This document shows positions 35,255 to 43,846 of a stretch of DNA of 57,695 bases, in pieces. The DNA comes from Sphingomonadales bacterium (GTDB lineage: Bacteria > Pseudomonadota > Alphaproteobacteria > Sphingomonadales > Sphingomonadaceae): NCBI GenBank assembly GCA_006226685.1, contig SBGG01000008.1:1-57695 (forward strand), read 5' to 3'. The notes under the pieces were generated by a model. That model was not told the origin of the DNA and did not search any database. It saw only the letters and a list, made by a program, of their open reading frames with translations. The position numbers and the translations under genes were made by a program. Position 1 is the stretch's first letter. Each line of letters opens with the position of its first letter.

Positions 35255-36133
35255 ATGGCTGGGTTTGCCGATGGTTATTGGTGGTCGAACGACGGGTTGC
35301 GCCTGCATTATCGCGATTATCACGCAGATAAGGATCATCAGTCGCGTCCGCCGATCATCTGCCTGCCGGGCCTGACGCGCAACGCTCGAGATTTCGAGGC
35401 GCTGGCCGAACGGCTTGCCGGGCAATGGCGGGTAATCTGTCTCGAAATGCGCGGGCGTTCGGAAAGTGCGCTGGCCAAGGACCCGATGACCTATGTGCCG
35501 CTGACCTATGTTCAGGATGTGGAGCGCCTGCTGACCGATCTGGCGCTGAAACGCTTTGTCATGATCGGCACGTCGCTCGGCGGGATATTGACGATGATTA
35601 TGGCGCCTACCCACAAGGACAGGCTGGCAGGCGCCGTCATCAACGATATCGGCCCCGATATCGAAGCGAGAGGGCTGGAGCGGATCAAGGAATATGTGGG
35701 TGTCGCCAGCAATCATCCGACATGGGTTCATGCCGCCCGCGCCCTCGCCGAAGCACAGGCGGACGTTTATCCTGACTATACGCTCGAGGACTGGCTCGGC
35801 ATGGCGAAGCGGCTCTACCGGCTCAACAGTCAGGGGCGCGTAGTGCTTGATTATGATATGCGCATCGCCGAACCGCTGCGCCTGCCGGGCGGCGAGGCGG
35901 GCGTCGATATGTGGCCGGTGATGAGCGCCTTCTCTTCGGTGCCGACCCTGATCCTGCGTGGAGAATTGTCCGATCTGATGAGTGACGCAACGGCGCAGAA
36001 GATGAAACGCGAAATCGGTGCCGAAGCCGAAGTCGTGACCGTCTCGCGCGTTGGCCATACGCCAACCTTTACCGAACCGGAAACCATCGCCGCAGTCGAC
36101 CGGCTGCTGGCGCGGGTGGCGGAGCGCGGCTGA
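35255..36133 (+). CDS. Alpha/beta hydrolase
   Basis: 292 residues, soluble. The nucleophile elbow GTSLGG holds Ser108, the oxyanion region is LPGLTRNARDF, and the acid and base are probably Asp in RGELSDLM and His in RVGHTPTF. GGGAGG lies 8 nt ahead of the ATG at 35255, which decides the start over a longer open frame. The fold covers esterases, lipases and C-C hydrolases; the substrate is not predictable. It is divergent from selO. Confidence 0.88.
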   Translation: MAGFADGYWWSNDGLRLHYRDYHADKDHQSRPPIICLPGLTRNARDFEALAERLAGQWRVICLEMRGRSESALAKDPMTYVPLTYVQDVERLLTDLALKRFVMIGTSLGGILTMIMAPTHKDRLAGAVINDIGPDIEARGLERIKEYVGVASNHPTWVHAARALAEAQADVYPDYTLEDWLGMAKRLYRLNSQGRVVLDYDMRIAEPLRLPGGEAGVDMWPVMSAFSSVPTLILRGELSDLMSDATAQKMKREIGAEAEVVTVSRVGHTPTFTEPETIAAVDRLLARVAERG

Positions 36134-36612
36134 CGGTGGTCCGCTGATCTTCCACCCCTACGGCAGCTTCAACCCTGGCGGCAAGGAGGCCCGGACCGTT
36201 CGCCTGATGAACCTCTGGGGCACAGAGCACCGTTTGCGCCGATCCTCTGGCGTTGACTTGCGCCCATGCGCGGACGTCTGAACCCTGCCTTCCGTTCCGC
36301 GTGGAAATAGCCGGAATGGAAAACCCGCCAATCGCTCATGGCATCGATGTCGATGTCTATGCTTATGCCTATGCGGCGATGCCCTGGCCTGATGCGATTT
36401 CGGGTCTTTGCAAAGGCGCAGACTGCCGGTCTCGAAGCGGATATGGTCAAACGCTATGTTGCACTTTATGAAGGGGCGATTGCGTGACTGGAGCGCCTTT
36501 GAGAGATTGAGCGCGCGTCCGGCAGATATTTTGCGGAAAATCCATGCACTGCCCGGAAAACTTGCTATAGGCTGCGGTTAACCATGGGTCGTTCAGACTG
36601 TTAGGAGCACAA
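36134..36612. other. 479-nt gap between hydrolase and nitronate monooxygenase-like gene
   Basis: No gene I can support. Short open stretches exist (one ending at 36487 reads MRFRVFAKAQTAGLEAD..., 31 codons; another frame 36253-36471) that look like pieces of a decayed gene with a frame change, but I recognise no family. The last 60 nt presumably contain the promoter and AGGAG ribosome site of the gene at 36613. Confidence 0.4.
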
Positions 36613-38019
36613 ATGACGTTCAAGGGTGTCAGGCCCATCAACTATGGCGGCCGCGAAGTGTGGCCGTTGGTCGAGGGTGGCAAGGGGGTCGCCGCGACGA
36701 ACCATATGAGTTCGGGCGCCTGGGCTGCTGCCGGGGGAATCGGCACCGTGTCGGCCGTGAATGCGGATAGCTATGACGCGTTCGGTAATCCGATTCCGCA
36801 AATCTATTCCGGCAGGACCCGTCGAGAGCGCCATGAGGAACTGGTCGCTTATGCGATCGAGGGCGCTGTGGAACAGGTAAAACGCGCATTCGAGATTGCC
36901 GGGGGCAAGGGCGCGATCAACATCAATGTGCTTTGGGAAATGGGCGGCGCGCAGCGGGTTCTGCATGGCGTGCTGGAACGCACCCGCGGGATGATCGCGG
37001 GCGTCACCTGCGGTGCGGGAATGCCCTATAAGCTGTCGGAAATTGCGGCCGATTATGGCGTCCACTATCTGCCGATCGTCAGTTCGGGCCGCGCCTTTCG
37101 CGCTCTGTGGAAGCGCGCTTATTCCAAGGCGTCGGAATGGCTCGCCGCCGTGGTGTATGAGGACCCCTGGCTTGCAGGCGGTCATAACGGCCTTTCCAAT
37201 GCCGAAGACCCGCTGAAACCGGAGGACCCCTATCCGCGCGTGAAGGCCCTTCGCGACACCATGCGCGAAGGCGGCATTTCCGACGAGGTGCCGATCGTGA
37301 TGGCCGGAGGCGTCTGGTATCTGCGTGACTGGAACGACTGGATCGACAATCCCGAGCTGGGCACCATTGCCTTCCAGTTCGGTACGCGGCCGCTGTTGAC
37401 GCAGGAAAGCCCCATTCCGCAGGCGTGGAAAGACAGGCTGATGGAGCTGGAAGAGGGCGACATTCTGCTGCATCGCTTTTCGCCCACCGGTTTCTATTCG
37501 TCGGCGGTACGCAACCCGTTCCTGCGCGCGCTGGAGGCGCGGTCGGAACGGCAGATCGCGTTCAGTCTGGAACAGGCAGGTGATCATAGTTGTCAGCTTG
37601 ATGTCGGCGTGAAGGGCAAGAATTTCTGGGTGACGAAGGGCGATTTGCTGCGCGCGCGGGAATGGGCCGGACTGGGCTTCGAATCTGCGCTGAAAACACC
37701 TGACAATACGCTGATTTTCGTGACCGATCAGGAAAAGTCCGCAATCCGCAAGGATCAGGCCGATTGCATGGGATGCCTGTCGCAATGCGCCTTTTCGAGC
37801 TGGATGGATAGTGAAACCAATTCGACCGGAAGGCTCGCCGATCCGCGCAGCTTCTGTATTCAGAAGACGCTTCAGGATATCGTTCATGGCGGCGACCCCG
37901 ATCAGAATCTGATGTTCGCCGGGCATGGCGCCTATCAGTTCAAGCGGGATCCTTTCTACTCCAACGGTTTCGTGCCGACAGTGAAACAACTCGTCGATCG
38001 CATCCTGACCGGCGATTGA
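36613..38019 (+). CDS. Nitronate monooxygenase-like FMN protein
   Basis: 468 residues of the 2-nitropropane dioxygenase/PfaD-like TIM-barrel flavoproteins. FMN phosphate-binding elements are visible (NINVLWEMGGAQRV; GVTCGAGMPYK; PIVMAGGVWYLRDW; AFQFGTRPLL). The length exceeds the usual 320-380 because of an extra C-terminal part that contains CMGCLSQCAF, three closely spaced cysteines. Stand-alone transcription unit with TTAGGAGCACAA before the ATG and a good terminator after. The true substrate could be a nitronate or an enoyl intermediate; this cannot be told from sequence. Confidence 0.82.
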   Translation: MTFKGVRPINYGGREVWPLVEGGKGVAATNHMSSGAWAAAGGIGTVSAVNADSYDAFGNPIPQIYSGRTRRERHEELVAYAIEGAVEQVKRAFEIAGGKGAININVLWEMGGAQRVLHGVLERTRGMIAGVTCGAGMPYKLSEIAADYGVHYLPIVSSGRAFRALWKRAYSKASEWLAAVVYEDPWLAGGHNGLSNAEDPLKPEDPYPRVKALRDTMREGGISDEVPIVMAGGVWYLRDWNDWIDNPELGTIAFQFGTRPLLTQESPIPQAWKDRLMELEEGDILLHRFSPTGFYSSAVRNPFLRALEARSERQIAFSLEQAGDHSCQLDVGVKGKNFWVTKGDLLRAREWAGLGFESALKTPDNTLIFVTDQEKSAIRKDQADCMGCLSQCAFSSWMDSETNSTGRLADPRSFCIQKTLQDIVHGGDPDQNLMFAGHGAYQFKRDPFYSNGFVPTVKQLVDRILTGD

Positions 38020-38051
38020 TGCGCGCGTACCGTCTGCGCAGATAGAGATAA

Positions 38052-38089
38052 GAAGGGCGGTACGGGATCGTGCCGCCCTTCCTGTTTTT
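38052..38089 (+). terminator. Rho-independent terminator
   Basis: GAAGGGCGGTACG (38052-38064) pairs with CGTGCCGCCCTTC (38069-38081), one G-U pair, 4-nt loop, followed by CTGTTTTTG. It ends the transcript of the flavoprotein gene. Confidence 0.88.
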
Positions 38090-38170
38090 GCGCGATTGCG
38101 GTCGGGGCGAAGTCATGGCCAATTTTTTGTCGGCCGTGGTCATGCGACGGACTTCCCGAAGGGGTGCGCG

Positions 38171-38878
38171 CTATTTCATCCGGAGGTCAGCCCAGATCGG
38201 CAAATGATCCGAAGCGCGCCGGGCCAGCGGGCTGTCATGCACACCGCAATCGATCAGCTCGGTTCGCTTGTTCAGCATGATCCGGTCCAGTTGCCCGAGC
38301 GGTCCGCGTGAAGGAAAGCTTTTCCCGCAGGGGGCGAAATGGAAAAAGCGCCCGAAATCGAGCAGGCAGCCGCTGTCCGGGCGCCACTCGTTCAGATCTC
38401 CCATCATGATTGTCGGCATACGGGGCGCGCGGGCATAGCGTTTCAACAGCGCGGCCGCCTGCCGACGGCGCCACAGGCCGGAAAGGTCCAGATGCATGCC
38501 GTAAAGACGCAGAGCGAAATCATTGGCGAACGCTATCTCCGCGACCACCGCCCCGCGCGGTTCGAGATAGGGCAGGTGGATGATGTCGCTCATCCGTATC
38601 TCAGCGGATTTGCGGACGAGAATCGCATTGCCATGCCAGCCGATGCTGTCGGTCTGGACATTGAGCGGAACCGCCCGATAATCGCTATGATGATCTATCA
38701 GTAACGGTGGCAAGGCGGCGACGCGCGGACCGAAGCGGCGGTCGGCCTCCTGCAGTGCGACGATGTCGGCGTCGATTTCCGAAAGAACCGCCAGAATCCG
38801 ATCCGGTTTGCGACGCCGGTCGGTGCCGATCGCCTTACGGATGTTGTAGCTGGCTACACGAAGGGTCTGGCGCGTCAT
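38171..38878 (-). CDS. Endonuclease/exonuclease/phosphatase family protein
   Basis: 235 residues from MTRQTLRVASYNIRK at 38878; the frame is open far upstream across radA but that part is not family-like. The EEP fold motifs are all present: ASYNIRKA, ALQEADRRFG (metal Glu), YGMHLDLSG (catalytic His), MGDLNEW (Asp, Asn) and SDHLPIWADL (final Asp-His pair). Members hydrolyse phosphodiesters in DNA, RNA or lipids; no signal peptide suggests a cytoplasmic role. It is divergent from radA with a LexA box between, so a DNA-repair link is possible but not shown. Confidence 0.87.
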   Translation of the reverse strand: MTRQTLRVASYNIRKAIGTDRRRKPDRILAVLSEIDADIVALQEADRRFGPRVAALPPLLIDHHSDYRAVPLNVQTDSIGWHGNAILVRKSAEIRMSDIIHLPYLEPRGAVVAEIAFANDFALRLYGMHLDLSGLWRRRQAAALLKRYARAPRMPTIMMGDLNEWRPDSGCLLDFGRFFHFAPCGKSFPSRGPLGQLDRIMLNKRTELIDCGVHDSPLARRASDHLPIWADLRMK

Positions 38879-38951
38879 GGGCCTTCCATGCCGCAAGACC
38901 GGGGGAGTTTCCAGTAGCTGATATGCCGGAGGGCGACGAAAATCGCTTGAT

Positions 38952-38966
38952 GTTCCATATATGTTC
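38952..38966. promoter_or_regulatory. LexA (SOS) box upstream of radA
   Basis: GTTC (38952-38955), seven bases CATATAT, GTTC (38963-38966) is an exact alphaproteobacterial LexA operator. It ends 14 nt ahead of the radA ATG and begins 74 nt from the ATG of the divergent EEP gene, so it could repress either or both. Confidence 0.65.
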
Positions 38967-38980
38967 TGCATAACGAGGCC

Positions 38981-40348
38981 ATGGCGAAGGCGAAACGGAA
39001 ATTTGTCTGTCAACAATGCGGCGCGATCTCGCCCCGCTGGCAGGGGCAGTGCGACGACTGCGGTGGCTGGAACACTCTGGTGGAGGAGGCGCCTGAAACG
39101 GTCTTTGCTTCGAAGCATGATCTTCAGAGCGGCGGGCGGGCGCTGGTGCTCAGCAGCCTCGACAGTGATATTGCGCTGCCCGACCGGGAAAAGACCGGCA
39201 TTTCGGAATTTGATCGGGCCTTGGGCGGTGGGCTGGTGGCGGGCAGCGCAACGCTGATCGGCGGTGATCCGGGGATCGGCAAATCGACCCTGTTGTTGCA
39301 GGCTGCGGCGATGATGGCGCGCCGTGGCCTTGGCGTCGCCTATATCAGCGGTGAGGAGGCATCCGATCAGGTGCGCCTGCGCGCCCGGCGACTGGGGCTT
39401 GGGGATGCGCCCGTGCAACTGGCCAGCGCGACATCGGTGCGCGACATATTGACGACGCTGGGGAAGGGAAGCGTGCCCGATTTCCTCATCATCGATTCGA
39501 TCCAGACGATGCACAGCGACCTGATCGAAAGCGCCCCGGGCACCGTCAGTCAGGTGCGCGCCAGTGCGCAGGAACTGATCCGTTTCGCCAAGGAACAGGG
39601 TACGGCGCTGGTAATGGTCGGCCATGTAACGAAGGACGGCAGCATTGCCGGGCCGCGCGTGCTCGAACATATGGTGGATACGGTGCTGAGCTTTGAGGGG
39701 GAGCGCAGCCATCAGTACCGGATATTGCGGGCGATCAAGAACCGTTTCGGTGGCACCGACGAAATCGGTGTGTTCGCGATGGTTGAGCAGGGGCTGGAGG
39801 AAGTCACCAACCCGTCATCCCTGTTTCTGACCGACCGGGATGAAAATGTTGCCGGGGCGACCGTCTTTCCCGCGCTGGAAGGAACGCGGCCGGTGCTGGT
39901 AGAGATACAGGCGTTGACCGTGCGCCTTGCCAGCGGGGCGACGCCGCGCCGGGCGGTGGTCGGATGGGATAGCGGGCGGCTCGCAATGATCCTTGCGGTG
40001 CTGGAAGCGCGCTGCGGCATCAGTTTCGCCAGTTGCGAGGTCTATCTCAATATTGCAGGCGGCTATCGTATTTCCGACCCTGCGGCCGATCTGGCGGTGG
40101 CGGCTGCGCTGGTTTCGGCGCTTGCCGAGCGACCGGTTCCAAGAGGAACGGTCTTTTTCGGTGAGGTTGCGCTTTCGGGGGAAATCCGGCCCGTTGCCCA
40201 CGCACCATTGCGTCTGCGCGAATCGGGTAAGCTCGGCTTTACCGAAGCGGCGGCGCCCTCCGGCCTGTCCGGTGACATGGGCGGCCTGCGGCATCATGGT
40301 TATCATACCCTTGCACAATATGTTGACCGGGTGCTGGGCCGGGGGTAG
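38981..40348 (+). CDS. radA: DNA repair protein RadA
   Basis: RecA-like helicase that extends recombination intermediates and drives branch migration. 455 residues. An N-terminal C4 zinc finger (CQQCG at 10-14, CDDCG at 27-31), Walker A GDPGIGKSTLL (near 91-101), the RadA-specific KNRFG motif, and a C-terminal Lon-protease-like domain (GYRISDPAADLAVAAALVSA) are in the standard order. A LexA box lies just upstream. It is followed after 195 nt by cvpA. Confidence 0.97.
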   Translation: MAKAKRKFVCQQCGAISPRWQGQCDDCGGWNTLVEEAPETVFASKHDLQSGGRALVLSSLDSDIALPDREKTGISEFDRALGGGLVAGSATLIGGDPGIGKSTLLLQAAAMMARRGLGVAYISGEEASDQVRLRARRLGLGDAPVQLASATSVRDILTTLGKGSVPDFLIIDSIQTMHSDLIESAPGTVSQVRASAQELIRFAKEQGTALVMVGHVTKDGSIAGPRVLEHMVDTVLSFEGERSHQYRILRAIKNRFGGTDEIGVFAMVEQGLEEVTNPSSLFLTDRDENVAGATVFPALEGTRPVLVEIQALTVRLASGATPRRAVVGWDSGRLAMILAVLEARCGISFASCEVYLNIAGGYRISDPAADLAVAAALVSALAERPVPRGTVFFGEVALSGEIRPVAHAPLRLRESGKLGFTEAAAPSGLSGDMGGLRHHGYHTLAQYVDRVLGRG

Positions 40349-40543
40349 GTCCATCGGTCATCCGCACTGATGGCCTGCAAATGGTGTTTTTTGTGATTTC
40401 GGTACTTCTCCGCTTTCAGGATTGTGCGTTTCAGGGCGCGGAAAACCGTTATGTTCGATGCATAATATGATGAATGCCGATTGCTTCCGGGCCGGTGCGA
40501 TTTCCGCGCACGATAGAGGCCGCTGTTACAGGAACCCTTATCG

Positions 40544-41113
40544 ATGACCGCGCTCGACATGGCCATGCTGCTGCTGACCGGGGGGATGGCCGTGACCGGT
40601 TTTCTGCGCGGCTTCGTCGAGGAAGTGCTGTCGCTATTCGCCTGGGTTTTCGCGGTTATGGCTGTCTATCTGTTTCTTGCCCCTCTGACCGATCTGGCCG
40701 GGGTCTGGATGGGGCCAGGCGCGACGACTTCGATCCTGACTTTTGGCGCCTTGTTCATTCTCACTTTTTTTGCTGGAAAGCTGCTGGCCCGGCGTTTGGG
40801 GCAAAGCGTGCGCACATCCGTGCTGGGGCCGGTCGATCGCATTCTGGGCGGTGGTTTCGGTGTGCTAAAGGGGCTGATTGTCGCGACGGTCGCGTTTCTG
40901 GCGTTCACCCTCGCTTATGACCTTTTCTTCGGGATCGGTGGGAAGCGCCCTGAATGGATGACCAGCGCGCGCAGCTACCCCTTGCTCAAGGCCAGCGGCA
41001 CCATGATGAGCCGCTTCGTGCGAGAGCGGAGCGAAGGCGATCATGATTTCTGGTCGGGCGAAACCGGAGCCGGTGATGCAAAGGGGGAGGGCGATAAGGA
41101 TGGCGCGGGCTGA
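40544..41113 (+). CDS. cvpA: CvpA family membrane protein
   Basis: 189 residues with four predicted membrane segments (about 4-22, 25-45, 60-80, 100-122). The family pattern MAVTGFLRGFVEEVLSLFAWV and GPVDRILGGGFGVLKGLI are seen. CvpA was named for colicin V production and helps envelope stress tolerance; its mechanism is unclear. The C-terminal tail is Gly/Asp-rich and hydrophilic. It begins a run cvpA-NifU-like-antiporter-DUF423 on the plus strand. Confidence 0.9.
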   Translation: MTALDMAMLLLTGGMAVTGFLRGFVEEVLSLFAWVFAVMAVYLFLAPLTDLAGVWMGPGATTSILTFGALFILTFFAGKLLARRLGQSVRTSVLGPVDRILGGGFGVLKGLIVATVAFLAFTLAYDLFFGIGGKRPEWMTSARSYPLLKASGTMMSRFVRERSEGDHDFWSGETGAGDAKGEGDKDGAG

Positions 41114-41184
41114 AATAAATATTCATTTCGTTTCTGTCCGGCTTTTCTCTTTTCCTCGCGACCGCAAACTTCTACGTCCAAGCC

Positions 41185-41649
41185 ATGTCCTCGGCCCTCT
41201 ATAATCGAGAGATTTTGCGCCTTGCCGCATCCATTCCCTGTCATCGGCGCCTTGCGGTGGCCGATGCCAGCGCTGACCGGCGCTCTCCGACCTGCGGCAG
41301 CCGCATCATCGCCGATGTGGTGCTGGATGAAGGCGGCAGAATAGCGGATCTCGGTCTGGATGTTCGGGCCTGCGCACTGGGGCAGGCCTCCGCATCCCTG
41401 ATGGCGTCTCATGCGATCGGGAAAAGCCCCGCGGAGATGGCTGACGCCGCCAAGGCCCTGACGGCCTATCTGGCTGCACCCGATGCACCGGATATGGCTG
41501 ATTTCTGGCCGGGAATGGAAATTTTTGCCGCAGCCCGCCATTATCCCGCGCGGCACCCTTCGATAAGGCTTGGTTTTGAAACTATAGCCGAAGCGGCGGG
41601 CCGCGCTCTTGCGGTGAAAGCCGACAAGGAAAGGGAGGAACGGGCATGA
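41185..41649 (+). CDS. NifU/IscU-like iron-sulfur scaffold protein
   Basis: 154 residues. Resembles the N-terminal NifU/IscU domain, with the order ALYNREILRLA, SRIIADVVLDEGGRIADLGLDVRACALGQASASLM. Of the three canonical cysteines, C in PTCGS and C in RACALGQASAS are seen; the last, usually after a long helix, is replaced by a stretch ending ARHYPARHPS with His residues only. It may hold a cluster poorly or act as an adaptor. ATGA overlap with the antiporter downstream. No isc or suf genes are adjacent. Confidence 0.8.
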   Translation: MSSALYNREILRLAASIPCHRRLAVADASADRRSPTCGSRIIADVVLDEGGRIADLGLDVRACALGQASASLMASHAIGKSPAEMADAAKALTAYLAAPDAPDMADFWPGMEIFAAARHYPARHPSIRLGFETIAEAAGRALAVKADKEREERA

Positions 41650-43496
41650 ACGGCTTGTCCCTTCAGGGGGCCGCGCACGGCGCCGTTCAGGGGGCTGCAC
41701 AGGGAATGGTGCGCAGCCCCACCGATCTGTTGCTGAGCGAAGGCGTAATCCTGCTCGGTTTCGCGACCTTGTTCGTGTTGCTGTTCCGAAGGCTGGGCCT
41801 CGGGTCGGTACTGGGGTATCTGGTCGCAGGCGCGCTGGTCGGGCCGCAGGGGCTGGCGCTGGTCGGCGGCGGGCAATCGAAGCTGGACATTGCGGAAATC
41901 GGCATCGTCCTGCTGATGTTCATTGTCGGTCTGGAACTGAATCCGGCGCGTCTATGGCGGCTGAAAAAGGATATATTCGGCTTTGGTCTGGCGCAGGTCG
42001 TGCTCTCCGGCGTCGCGCTTGCCGCGATCATCTATTATGGCACCGCCTTTACGCTGGGGGCGGCGATTGCCCTTGGCCTGCCGCTGGCGCTGTCCTCAAC
42101 CGCGCAGGTGCTCCCGGGGCTGAAAAGCAGCGGACGGATCAATTCGCCTTTCGGGGAAAAAGCCTTTTCGATCCTGCTGTTTCAGGATCTGTCGATCGTT
42201 CCCCTTATCACCATTGTCGCGGCACTGTCGCGCAACCCGGATGATGCCGGCGGTCCGCCCGGATGGATACTTGCGCTCTATACGGTCGGTGCGATCATCG
42301 GTCTGGGGTTTGCCGGGCGCTTCCTGCTGAGGCCGGTACTCCGGCTTGTCGGAAGTATGGCGGAGCGGGAATTATTCGTTGTCGTCGGCCTGTTTACGGT
42401 TCTGGCCAGCGCATCGCTGATGCATGCGCTGGGCCTGTCCACTGCGCTGGGGGCATTTGTTGCCGGCGTACTGCTGGCTGACTCCCCCTATCGTCACGAA
42501 ATCGAGGCGGATGTCGAGCCTTTCCGTTCGATCCTGCTCGGCCTGTTCTTCCTTGCGGTCGGCATGGTGCTCGATATTCAGGCGGTAATCGAACATCCTT
42601 TCTTCGTGATCGGCATGGCGGCCATCGTGGTGGTGGTGAAGGTGGCAATACTCACCGGGCTCGCGCTGCTGTTCGGCATGAATATCCGGGCGGCACTGGG
42701 TCTTGGTCTGTTGCTCAGTCAGGGTGGTGAATTCGGCTTCGTGCTGTTCGGGCAGGCGCGGCAAGCCCTGTTGATCGCGCCGCAGGCGGCAAGCCTGTTC
42801 AGCGCGGTGGTGACGATCTCCATGGCCTCCACTCCGTTCCTGATGCTGTTTGCCCGCCGACTGGAACTTGCGCGTCAGGCGCCGGCCGAGAAATTCGAAA
42901 CGCCTGAAATTTCCGAGCAGGGAGCCGCGATCGTGGTCGGCTATGGCCGGTTCGGTCAGACTGTCGCCCAGATGCTGACGGGGCGGGGCTTTGCTGTAAC
43001 CCTGATCGATCGCAAGCCCGCCCAGATCGAACTGAGCGGGCGGTTCGATACCAAGGTCCATTATGGTGACGGTACACGCGTTGACCTGTTGCGCAGCGCC
43101 GGGGCGGAAGAGGCGCGCCTGATCGCTTTCTGCATCGATGATCCCTCCCTCGACGAGAAAATATTGCAGCCGGTGCAAAAGGCCTTTCCTCAGGCGGCGA
43201 TTGTCGTGCGCGTGTTCGACCGCAGCCAGATGCTGCGCCTGCATAAGCTGGATCTTGCCGGCACCGTGCGGGAAGTGTTCGAATCGGCAATTGCCATGGG
43301 CGTTGCGTCGATGAAGCTGCTCGGCGTGGATGACCGTGAGGTGGCCGAGGTGGAGCGCCAATATCGCGATAACGACCGGGCGCGCTATGATCTTCAGCTG
43401 GAGCAGGGCGATCTGCTGGCGGCGAAGGATCTGCTTTATCGTCCGGGTCGGACGATGACGTTGCGCGCGCGAGAGAAAAGCGGCGAAGGAGAATGA
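41646..43496 (+). CDS. CPA2 cation:proton antiporter, KefB/KefC-like
   Basis: 616 residues. An unusual Ala/Gln-rich N-terminus (AAHGAVQGAAQG) precedes about 12 membrane segments with the family patterns VLGYLVAGALVGP, EIGIVLLMFIVGLELNPARLW and LSQGGEFGFVLFGQA. A cytoplasmic NAD-binding domain follows at about residue 425 (AIVVGYGRFGQTVAQML, then HYGDGTRVDLLRSAGA). This one resembles KefB/C most, which export K+ during electrophile stress under glutathione control; no KefF/G gene accompanies it. Coupled to the NifU-like gene by ATGA and followed by DUF423. Confidence 0.9.
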   Translation: MNGLSLQGAAHGAVQGAAQGMVRSPTDLLLSEGVILLGFATLFVLLFRRLGLGSVLGYLVAGALVGPQGLALVGGGQSKLDIAEIGIVLLMFIVGLELNPARLWRLKKDIFGFGLAQVVLSGVALAAIIYYGTAFTLGAAIALGLPLALSSTAQVLPGLKSSGRINSPFGEKAFSILLFQDLSIVPLITIVAALSRNPDDAGGPPGWILALYTVGAIIGLGFAGRFLLRPVLRLVGSMAERELFVVVGLFTVLASASLMHALGLSTALGAFVAGVLLADSPYRHEIEADVEPFRSILLGLFFLAVGMVLDIQAVIEHPFFVIGMAAIVVVVKVAILTGLALLFGMNIRAALGLGLLLSQGGEFGFVLFGQARQALLIAPQAASLFSAVVTISMASTPFLMLFARRLELARQAPAEKFETPEISEQGAAIVVGYGRFGQTVAQMLTGRGFAVTLIDRKPAQIELSGRFDTKVHYGDGTRVDLLRSAGAEEARLIAFCIDDPSLDEKILQPVQKAFPQAAIVVRVFDRSQMLRLHKLDLAGTVREVFESAIAMGVASMKLLGVDDREVAEVERQYRDNDRARYDLQLEQGDLLAAKDLLYRPGRTMTLRAREKSGEGE

Positions 43497-43497
43497 A

Positions 43498-43833
43498 ATG
43501 CTCGGATTTCTTGCGGCATTAAGCGGCGCGCTGGCGATTGCGGCGGGCGCCTTCGGTGCCCATGGCGCTTCGTCTCCTCAGGCGGCCGAATGGCTGCGAA
43601 CCGGCGGCACTTACCAGCTCATTCACGCTGTTGCCGCGATTGCGCTGATCCGGGTGGCACCGGCTCCCGCATGGCTGATGCTGGCAGGCGCGGCGATATT
43701 CGCCTTCACCCTCTATGCGATGGCATTGGGTGCGCCGCGCTGGTTCGGAGCGATCACTCCGATCGGTGGAAGTCTGCTGATCGTCGCATGGATATGGGCG
43801 GCGATTGCTTTCCTGCGCGCGCCGCAGGGATGA
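43498..43833 (+). CDS. DUF423 family small membrane protein
   Basis: 111 residues, about four hydrophobic segments. The family start GALAIAAGAFGAHG and the core WLRTGGTYQLIHAVAAIAL are recognisable. Function unknown. GAAGGAGAATGAA sits just ahead of the ATG, one base after the antiporter stop; it converges on aroB. Confidence 0.88.
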   Translation: MLGFLAALSGALAIAAGAFGAHGASSPQAAEWLRTGGTYQLIHAVAAIALIRVAPAPAWLMLAGAAIFAFTLYAMALGAPRWFGAITPIGGSLLIVAWIWAAIAFLRAPQG

Positions 43834-43846
43834 TTTTCTGAACGGT

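Noticed and set aside
36340..36376. GATGTCTATGCTTATGCC-like short repeats
   Set aside because: Imperfect, a few copies only; consistent with codon repetition in a former reading frame rather than a tandem repeat or CRISPR.
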